64,000 nt of DNA from Treponema sp. (lineage in GTDB: Bacteria > Spirochaetota > Spirochaetia > Treponematales > Treponemataceae). Each line of letters opens with the position of its first letter. The first letter of the stretch is position 1. The notes beneath the pieces were generated by a model that saw only the letters and a program-made list of their open reading frames with translations, did not search any database and had not been told where the DNA came from. A program made the translations under genes and the position numbers. Below, piece after piece: positions 57,425-64,000 of the stretch. Location: NCBI GenBank assembly GCA_017484285.1, contig JAFUTH010000001.1, positions 62,001 to 126,000 of the forward strand, written 5' to 3'.

Positions 57425-60406
57425 ATGATTTACTTTTCAGTTTTAATATGCATCGCTTTATTCATATTTCTAGCTTTTCTCTATCTAAAACGAAAAAGAC
57501 GGTTGGCGCGGGAACTGGAAGAAAAACTTGCCTCTCTCCAAGAGCAAATCAAGAATTTCTTTACAGAATATTTTGAGTTGCAAAAGCAATATGTTTCTAA
57601 AACTGTAGAAAATGCTTTTATTGCAAAATGGCAGTCGCTTTATTCGGAACTCTCAAAATATCATATTTCAAAAAAGAATGCTGTTGCGGAAGAAATTGGG
57701 TATTTCAGAAAAACCTATTCAAACCTCCATAATGAAATTACCGCCTTGAATGCAGAAATTAAACGAAAAGAAAATATTTTAGAACTTTCAAACTCAGTCG
57801 CAAATTTCTTCACGGAATTATTTGAACTTACGAACCAGTATGTCACTCATTCAAACGGCATTTGTTTTATTGAAAAATGGCACGAGCTTTTACAAAAAAC
57901 AGCGGTCTCAGATGTTCGCAAGGATGATGATGAATTTTCGGAAATCGAGCGATTTAAAACGGTCTTTCATTCATTAACTGATTATTTTGAAACATCGAAT
58001 AATCAGTTTATACAGAACGAATCTTTGAAATACGATTCATTGCTCTCTAATATCGACGGAAAATCTTTGGACGAACAGCAGAGAACCGCCGTCATAACTG
58101 ATGAGGACAGGATTTTGGTGCTTGCGGGAGCAGGAAGCGGAAAAACGCTCACCATTTCTGCAAAGGTAAAATATCTGTGCGAAGTAAAAAATGTAAGTCC
58201 GAATGAAATTCTTCTGATTTCCTTTACCAAAAAATCCGCAGAAGAAATGACGGAGCGAATTCAGAACAAGCTTCATATTCCTGCCATTGCCACGACTTTT
58301 CACAAGCTGGGGCTTGATATCATAAAAAACGCTGACGGAAAAAGGCTCGAAGTTGCGGATGAAAACGCCCTCACGCAGTTCGTTCACAATTTTTTTGAAA
58401 ACGAGATTGTAAATCATCCCGACTTGGTAAAGGCTCTTACAGAATATTTTGCGTACTTCCTTGAAATCCCCGAAGATATGGAAAATCACAGTTCTCTTGG
58501 CGAGTTGTACGAGGAAGAAAAAAATGCAGACCTTGAAACGCTAAAGTCAAAATACGACAGAGAAAAATATATCCGCGAGACAGGAGCGGAAAAAGCAAAG
58601 GCATTTAAGACGCTGAACAACGAGCAGGTAAAAAGTCTTGAAGAAACAAAAATTGCAAACTTCCTTTTTATGAACGGCATACATTACGAATACGAAAAGC
58701 TCTATCCGTTTGAAAGCAACGACCCGTCGAGAAAGGCGTACCGCCCCGACTTTTATCTTTGCGATTATGACATCTATTTAGAGCATTTTGGAATTTTAAA
58801 AGATTTTACCGTGCCATGGCTTTCGCCAGTGGAAGAGAAAAAATATCTGGACGGCATTCAGTGGAAGCGCGCTTTCCATGAAGAACACAATACAAAGCTG
58901 ATTGAAACATATTCATATTACAGTTCGGAAGGAATTCTGCTTAAAAAGCTTGAAGAAATTCTTGTTGCAAACGGCGTCGTGTTAAAACCGCGGGATTTTT
59001 CCGATGTGTTCAATACGGTGTATGCGAGCAAAAGCAACAAGTATTTTTCGGAATTTATGAATCTGTGCTGTACTTTTATCAATCTTTTTAAATCCAACAA
59101 TTACAAGATTAACCAAATTGAAGTATTGAAGAAAAACTATTGTGCCACAGAACCAAACGAGTTTTTGCGTGAGCGGACTTCTTTGTTCTTGGATATAATA
59201 AAAGTCATTCTTACCGAATACCAGAATTATCTTTCCGCGCAGAATGCAATCGATTTTTCCGACATGATAAATCTTGCCGCAGAGAAAGTAGAAAACGGCT
59301 GTGAAATCACCCCTTACAAATATGTGATTGTGGACGAATATCAGGACATTTCAAAATCGCGATTCAATTTTTTAAAGGCAATCGTGGAAAAATCGGGAGC
59401 AAAACTTTTTTGCGTAGGCGATGACTGGCAGGCAATCTACCGGTTTGCGGGAAGCGACATTTCTCTTTTTACTGATTTTGAAAAATACTTTGGCTACACA
59501 AAAATCCTGAAAATTGAGAAGACCTACAGAAACTCCCAGAACTTAATTGACGAGGCTTCCCGCTTTGTTCTGAAAAATCCGCTCCAACTGAAAAAGGATT
59601 TGCGCTCTGATAAAAAACTGGACTACCCGCTTGTGTTCTGGGGCTATGATGATGAGCCGTACAAGGCAATTCAATTTGCGGTGAACAAAATCATTTCGGA
59701 ATTCGGAATCAACTCGTCCATTTTGTTTTTGGGGCGGACGAATTATGACAAGGAAATCTTGAAAAAATCGGGGCTGTTCAAAATCTATACAAGCAATCGA
59801 AAAGAACACATTGAGTACATTCCCGTTCCCGAAGTGCAGATGGACTTTCTTTCGGTTCACAGGTCAAAGGGCTTGGAAGCAGACAATGTCATTTTGCTGA
59901 ATTTTAAGAATGACAAACTTGGTTTTCCGAATCAGATTGCTGACGACAAAGTTTTGAATCTTGTCCTTACGAATGCGGAGAATTATAAGTTCGCAGAAGA
60001 ACGCCGCCTTTTTTACGTCGCAATTACACGGACAAAAAACAGGACTTTCGTTTTGACCGACAATAAAAATCCGTCTCCTTTTTTCAAGGAGTTTGCCGAG
60101 TCAAATTCTGTGTGTTTTGTCGGAATGAAAAAACTTGAGGCGACTGCTCAAACGCACTGCCCACTTTGCAAAACAGGGAATCTGTATAAGGTGGAACATG
60201 AGGGGAACTATTTTGTAGGCTGCTCAAATTTCCCTAGATGCAGGTACACTCTGCGTGATGCAACGATTCTGTTGAATCCAAAGAAATGCCCTTCTTGTGG
60301 TGGCTTCCTTATAAAACGCAAGGGGAAAAACAATCACTGGTTTGTCGGCTGCACGAATTACCCATATTGTGAATATACGGAGCAGATAGAAAAAAGATGG
60401 AGTTAG
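57425..60406 (+). CDS. Membrane-anchored UvrD-like helicase with nuclease insertion and topoisomerase zinc fingers
   Basis: ATG 57425 is chosen; TTG 57413 and GTG 57416 are alternatives. The 993-residue protein has one N-terminal membrane segment (about 3-20), a coiled-coil region (about 25-185), and a superfamily 1A helicase with Walker A LAGAGSGKTLTI (about 232-243), VDEYQDISKSRF (motif II, about 635-646), LSVHRSKGLEADNV and the VAITRTKN end motif. An insertion at about 410-505 has the PD-(D/E)XK look: AYRPDFYLCDYDIYLEHFG then IETYSYYSS. The C-terminus holds two topoisomerase-type C4 zinc fingers (about 912-985; CPLCKTGNLY and CPSCGGFLIK, each ending in CxxxxxC). Related proteins are annotated as DNA helicase IV; the anchor is unusual. 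Confidence 0.85.
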   Translation: MIYFSVLICIALFIFLAFLYLKRKRRLARELEEKLASLQEQIKNFFTEYFELQKQYVSKTVENAFIAKWQSLYSELSKYHISKKNAVAEEIGYFRKTYSNLHNEITALNAEIKRKENILELSNSVANFFTELFELTNQYVTHSNGICFIEKWHELLQKTAVSDVRKDDDEFSEIERFKTVFHSLTDYFETSNNQFIQNESLKYDSLLSNIDGKSLDEQQRTAVITDEDRILVLAGAGSGKTLTISAKVKYLCEVKNVSPNEILLISFTKKSAEEMTERIQNKLHIPAIATTFHKLGLDIIKNADGKRLEVADENALTQFVHNFFENEIVNHPDLVKALTEYFAYFLEIPEDMENHSSLGELYEEEKNADLETLKSKYDREKYIRETGAEKAKAFKTLNNEQVKSLEETKIANFLFMNGIHYEYEKLYPFESNDPSRKAYRPDFYLCDYDIYLEHFGILKDFTVPWLSPVEEKKYLDGIQWKRAFHEEHNTKLIETYSYYSSEGILLKKLEEILVANGVVLKPRDFSDVFNTVYASKSNKYFSEFMNLCCTFINLFKSNNYKINQIEVLKKNYCATEPNEFLRERTSLFLDIIKVILTEYQNYLSAQNAIDFSDMINLAAEKVENGCEITPYKYVIVDEYQDISKSRFNFLKAIVEKSGAKLFCVGDDWQAIYRFAGSDISLFTDFEKYFGYTKILKIEKTYRNSQNLIDEASRFVLKNPLQLKKDLRSDKKLDYPLVFWGYDDEPYKAIQFAVNKIISEFGINSSILFLGRTNYDKEILKKSGLFKIYTSNRKEHIEYIPVPEVQMDFLSVHRSKGLEADNVILLNFKNDKLGFPNQIADDKVLNLVLTNAENYKFAEERRLFYVAITRTKNRTFVLTDNKNPSPFFKEFAESNSVCFVGMKKLEATAQTHCPLCKTGNLYKVEHEGNYFVGCSNFPRCRYTLRDATILLNPKKCPSCGGFLIKRKGKNNHWFVGCTNYPYCEYTEQIEKRWS

Positions 60407-60456
60407 ATGATTTTTCGCCCGAGCTGTGGTAAAATAAAGAAAACGGAGGTGCTTGT

Positions 60457-60549
60457 ATGTCTGATTCTGCCTATGACTATTTCAATACGGAACTTGACAA
60501 GCTTGCCTTGCCTGAGCTTACGCAGATTTTTGAGAAAGTGAATTTTTAA
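60457..60549 (+). CDS. 30-residue ORF, possible remnant of an antitoxin
   Basis: A strong ribosome binding site (ACGGAGGT) lies eight bases before the ATG. The product is MSDSAYDYFNTELDKLALPE plus ten residues ending in VNF. The helical ELDKLALPELTQIFEKV stretch is like the end of small dimerising regulators such as antitoxins, but the frame stops at residue 30. It lies 13 bases upstream of the large helicase gene and may be a leader or a broken gene. Confidence 0.4.
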   Translation: MSDSAYDYFNTELDKLALPELTQIFEKVNF

Positions 60550-60562
60550 GGAAAACTAAGCA

Positions 60563-63500
60563 ATGTCCCACATCTCCCGCGATATTTTTCGAGCGATACA
60601 TGAAGGAAAATGGCTTTATCTCGAATACAAGAATCAGAAAGGGGAGTTGACGCGCTATTGGTTCGGGATTTCTTCGCTCGATATTGAAAACAATCGGCTG
60701 ATTGGGAAAGGGCTCCATGTTCGGAAGCACACGCTCATTGAGCCGATGAATATTCATATTGAGCGCATTCAGTCTTCTCAAATCGTTGACGGAACATATA
60801 TGCCGCAAAATCAGGCTCTTATCGATGACATCAAAATCAATCCCGAAAAGTACGAAAGTCTTTTTTCTTCTTCGGCAAATCTAAAAGTCCTTAATTATCT
60901 TTCTGACTGCAACAAGCTGGAAGGCGTGCCGTCGCTCAATAAAGATTTTCACCTTATCGAAAAATTTGACGATGAGACTGCATATAAAAATATTCCCTAC
61001 AAACTGAGCGATGCGCAATTTACAGGCCTGGTGGATGCGTTTTGTGCGGAGACATACCATAAGGCTGACCACGGGCAGCACGACACAAAGCAGCTCTGCC
61101 TGAACAAGCTGAGCATTTGGACGGCAAACGGACTGTATGTGCTTGCCTACCGCGAGATGCTTCTTGATGTTGCCGAGCGAACCTTGCGACCAGCTGAGGA
61201 AATTTCTTTTAACAAGGAGTTTGCGCTATCTTCTGCTGACGGCACAAGTCACGAGCGCGCGAGCATAAGCCGGTTTTTGGACGCGGAAGATTTGTTTTTG
61301 CTTGAAGACTTTGAATCGCATTATAAAGAAATCGTTGAAATTATTTCTGAGCGGATTGGAAAAAATCAGCAGATTGATGAAATGCCGTATTTTCTGTGCC
61401 TGCAACGGCACAACAATGTTGACTTGGAAAAAGAATACGAATCAATTCTGAGCATGTACGCAGAAAATTCCGTGACCGTGCCGATTCACGCGTTTTTCGG
61501 CGAGCTTCTTACAATCGAACCGTCAGAAAATCCGCTTCCGATTGCGCTTTTGAACAATAAAGTAAACCTTGACCAGCTCCTTTCAATCTATAACGCGATG
61601 AATTATCCCGTATCGTACATTCAAGGACCTCCTGGAACGGGCAAGACGAACACAATAATCAACACGATTGTGACAGCCTTCTTCAACGGAAAAAGCGTTC
61701 TGTTTGCTTCGTACAACAACCATCCGATTGACACCGTTTTTGAAACGCTTTCTTCTCTCAAATACACCCGCGGAACAGGGCAGGTTGAAACGATTCCCTT
61801 TCCGATTCTCCGCTTGGGAAACAATGAAAAAGTCAAGGAAGCAATTCAGTACATAAAAGCATTGTTCGAGCATGTAAAAAATACGACGGTCTACGGCGGA
61901 ACGCTTCTCCGCAATAAAGATGTGAAAATTGAGCGCACAAAGAAACTTGTTGAGCTTTTGAAACGCCATCAGGAAAAAGTTGATTTGTCGGAACGGAAGA
62001 ACACGCTTGAAGCCCTTATCGAAAAATCGGAAAGCATGGAATTTCGTCTTACGCTTGAAGGTCAGCAGCTTTCGCTCATAAAAAAACGGCTTGAAGAAAT
62101 CGGCGAAATCACCGACAAGGACGCGCTTTCTCTCTTGCAAGATGACAATGACTTTATGAAGTATTTGTATTTTACTTCGGCGGGATTTATAAAGCGGCTT
62201 TCCGAGCCAGAGTTTGAGGATTTATGGAACATTCTTTCGATGTGCGATGAGCAGAAACAGGTTGTTGCGTTCAACAAATACACGGCTGTTTCGGAAAATC
62301 TAAAAAAATTGCAGAAAGTATTCCCGATAATCGCAACGACCTGCATTTCTGCACACAAACTGGGCGACGCAAAGGCCGATTTTGACATGACGATTATCGA
62401 TGAGGCAAGCCAGTGCAATACAGCGGTTTCGCTTGTGCCGATAATCCGCGGGAAATCCTTAATGCTCGTAGGTGACCCGCAGCAGCTTAACCCTGTCATT
62501 ACGCTTGATGAGGGAATAAATCATGTGCTCAAAGAAAAATACAGCGTGAGCGATGATTACGACTACATTGAAAATTCGATTTACAAAGCTTTTTTGGCGA
62601 ACGATGCGGTGAGCGAGGAAATCTTGCTTCACAATCACTACCGCTGCGCAAAAGAAATAATTGAGTTCAACAACAAAAAATATTACGGTGGAAAGCTGAA
62701 TGTGTATTGCGAGCGGAGAATAGAAGACCCGCTTATGTTCTGCAATGTTGAGGATTCGAGCGATAACATAAAAAACGCAAGTCAGGCAGAAGCGGATAAA
62801 ATCGTTTCGTTCATAAAAGAACATCCCGAAAAGAGCGTGGGCATAATCACGCCGTTCAGAAATCAAAAAGAACTGATAGAGGAATCTTTAAAAGAGGCAG
62901 GACTGGATTCTGAAAAATATCCGTGCGGAACGGTTCATGCCTTTCAAGGTGACGAAAAAGACACGGTGCTTTTCTCGCTTGCGCTCACACCAAAAACACG
63001 GGGCAAGACTTACGAATGGCTTAAAAACAACCGCGAGCTTATAAATGTGGCGACAAGCCGCGCAAAAGACTTGCTTCTGCTGATTGCCGACAGTTCCCAA
63101 ATCGAGCGGCTTCATGCAGAAACAAACGACGACAAGGGTGATGATTTGTATGAACTTTCGCACTATGTCAAAGCCAACGGCGTGTATGAAATTTCCCATC
63201 GCGAAAATTCTTCCCGTGCGCTCGGAACAAAGCCGTACAAGACCGAAACCGAGCAGACCTTTCTAACGACCTTGAATCATGCGCTTTCAAACATCATTGC
63301 AAACGGAAAGAAATTCACCGTCCATTGTGAAGTGCCGATTGCACAAGTGTTTTCGGACAATCTTTCAAAATCAGATTTTTTTTACAAGGGCAGATTCGAC
63401 TTTGTAATTTATCAGATAGGATTGCGTAAAAAAGAATTTCCTGTCCTTGCGATTGAGCTGAACGGCAGGGAGCATTATGAGGATGAACGCGTAAAACGCC

Positions 63501-63628
63501 GTGATGCACAGAAGCAGGAAATCTGCCGCAAGCATGGTTTTGAGCTGATTCAAGTGGAAAACTCGTATGCCAGACGATACAATTTTGTGAAAGAGATTCT
63601 GGCGGATTATTTTAAGAAGCGAGAATAA
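60563..63628 (+). CDS. WYL-domain / UPF1-like helicase / DUF2726 nuclease fusion
   Basis: The 1021-residue protein begins with a WYL-like domain (about 5-80; AIHEGKWLYLEYKNQKGE and IEPMNIHIERIQSSQIVDG). The core is a superfamily 1B helicase of the UPF1/Dna2 type: Walker A IQGPPGTGKTNT (about 352-363), IIDEASQC (about 611-618), GDPQQLNP (about 635), VHAFQGDEKD and VATSRAKD (motifs V-VI, about 790-835). The C-terminus is a PD-(D/E)XK-type DUF2726 nuclease (about 940-1020; GRFDFVIYQIG and LAIELNGREHYEDE). WYL domains bind ligand or nucleic acid and are common in defence regulation. No membrane segment is seen. Only weak AAGGAAAAC precedes the ATG. Confidence 0.88.
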   Translation: MSHISRDIFRAIHEGKWLYLEYKNQKGELTRYWFGISSLDIENNRLIGKGLHVRKHTLIEPMNIHIERIQSSQIVDGTYMPQNQALIDDIKINPEKYESLFSSSANLKVLNYLSDCNKLEGVPSLNKDFHLIEKFDDETAYKNIPYKLSDAQFTGLVDAFCAETYHKADHGQHDTKQLCLNKLSIWTANGLYVLAYREMLLDVAERTLRPAEEISFNKEFALSSADGTSHERASISRFLDAEDLFLLEDFESHYKEIVEIISERIGKNQQIDEMPYFLCLQRHNNVDLEKEYESILSMYAENSVTVPIHAFFGELLTIEPSENPLPIALLNNKVNLDQLLSIYNAMNYPVSYIQGPPGTGKTNTIINTIVTAFFNGKSVLFASYNNHPIDTVFETLSSLKYTRGTGQVETIPFPILRLGNNEKVKEAIQYIKALFEHVKNTTVYGGTLLRNKDVKIERTKKLVELLKRHQEKVDLSERKNTLEALIEKSESMEFRLTLEGQQLSLIKKRLEEIGEITDKDALSLLQDDNDFMKYLYFTSAGFIKRLSEPEFEDLWNILSMCDEQKQVVAFNKYTAVSENLKKLQKVFPIIATTCISAHKLGDAKADFDMTIIDEASQCNTAVSLVPIIRGKSLMLVGDPQQLNPVITLDEGINHVLKEKYSVSDDYDYIENSIYKAFLANDAVSEEILLHNHYRCAKEIIEFNNKKYYGGKLNVYCERRIEDPLMFCNVEDSSDNIKNASQAEADKIVSFIKEHPEKSVGIITPFRNQKELIEESLKEAGLDSEKYPCGTVHAFQGDEKDTVLFSLALTPKTRGKTYEWLKNNRELINVATSRAKDLLLLIADSSQIERLHAETNDDKGDDLYELSHYVKANGVYEISHRENSSRALGTKPYKTETEQTFLTTLNHALSNIIANGKKFTVHCEVPIAQVFSDNLSKSDFFYKGRFDFVIYQIGLRKKEFPVLAIELNGREHYEDERVKRRDAQKQEICRKHGFELIQVENSYARRYNFVKEILADYFKKRE

Positions 63629-63676
63629 CTTTTATGTGTAATTATTTAATTTACATTTCCCTTTCAGGAGGCGAGT

Positions 63677-64000
63677 ATGGAAAAATCTCTAAGCAAGATT
63701 AAAGTTTTTGACAGCAAGAATGTCCGCACGGCATGGAACGAAGATGAAGAAGAATGGTATTTTTCTGTCGTTGATATTTGCTGGATTCTTGCGGACAGCC
63801 CTGATTTTACCACAGCGCGAAAATATTGGAATAAACTGAAACAGAGACTTTCTGAAGAAGGAAGTGAACTGGTGACAAATTGTCACCAGTTGAAATTACC
63901 GGCGGCTGACGGGAAAATGCGTGCGACAGATGTTCTTTCTACAAAAAATGTCCTGCGTCTTGTTCAGTCAATTCCTTCTCCAAAGGCAGAGCCTTTTAAA
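63677..64000 (+). CDS. BRO-N domain protein (3' end outside window)
   Basis: The first 108 codons are visible. AGGAGG is five bases from the ATG. The sequence VRTAWNEDEEEWYFSVVDIC followed by WILADSPDFTTARKYWNKLK is the start of a BRO-N / prophage antirepressor domain, which binds DNA and occurs in phages and mobile elements. The C-terminal part that would tell the subfamily is missing. Confidence 0.8.
   Translation, partial: MEKSLSKIKVFDSKNVRTAWNEDEEEWYFSVVDICWILADSPDFTTARKYWNKLKQRLSEEGSELVTNCHQLKLPAADGKMRATDVLSTKNVLRLVQSIPSPKAEPFK

Overview
The window looks like chromosomal DNA of a spirochaete, most likely a host-associated Treponema. Pointers are a p83/100-family antigen gene (48017-49780), many secreted lipoproteins and outer-membrane barrel proteins, a PilZ c-di-GMP receptor, BspA-like leucine-rich-repeat proteins and an AAA-ATPase/PDDEXK protein of the type that multiplies in anaerobic host-associated bacteria. 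No rRNA, tRNA or CRISPR array was seen. Genus assignment is inference from gene content, not from a marker-gene comparison.

Layout. 1-330: start of a LolD/MacB-type ABC ATPase (minus strand, runs off the left edge). 373-2160: Wzi-like outer-membrane barrel protein (minus). 2323-7290: a polysaccharide block with a WecA/TagO-like initiating transferase, whose start is preceded by an 11-C tract, then rfbA, rfbC, rfbB and rfbD for dTDP-L-rhamnose; the gaps between the rfb genes hold inverted repeats built from 7-base units. 7302-14149: a tight housekeeping run (PilZ protein, HEAT-like lipo/secreted protein, short ComEC, RsmA, small membrane protein, two pseudouridine synthases). 14100-17765: a secreted protein, a class I aminotransferase and glycogen synthase. 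17858-22969: a lower-GC cassette bounded by two identical 21-bp sequences, holding an AAA-ATPase/nuclease protein and two surface lipoproteins. 23019-26069: a LuxR-type regulator facing a phage-like lysis module (XRE regulator, NlpC/P60 endolysin, holin-like, spanin-like, HU-like DUF4469 protein) with no capsid or tail genes. 26235-41659: eight secreted or surface proteins in one direction (lipoproteins with pre-peptidase-like beta repeats, an LRR/InlB-repeat protein, a PEGA-domain barrel, a small barrel, a transglutaminase-like protein). 41656-47943: rpsF-ssb-rpsR-rplI, dnaB, an RNA uracil-5 methyltransferase and a beta-propeller protein. 48017-54312: p83/100 antigen, a barrel protein, metG and a HAD-phosphatase/O-methyltransferase fusion. 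54575-64000: an accessory island with an RNase III-like protein carrying double-stranded-RNA-binding regions, unknown proteins, a membrane-anchored UvrD-like helicase with a nuclease insertion and two topoisomerase-type zinc fingers, a WYL-helicase-nuclease fusion, and a BRO-N protein cut by the right edge.

How it works together. The left third makes and presents cell-surface carbohydrate, possibly with phase-variable control of the first step. The middle is devoted to the cell surface and to release across the envelope. The right end combines RNA cleavage, DNA/RNA unwinding and nuclease domains and is the best candidate for an uncharacterised system, possibly anti-phage.

A recurring theme is regulatory: at eight genes that start transcription units, a good -10 box lies only 6-10 bases before the start codon and no clear Shine-Dalgarno sequence is present, whereas operon-internal genes have good Shine-Dalgarno sequences. 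This implies frequent leaderless mRNAs.
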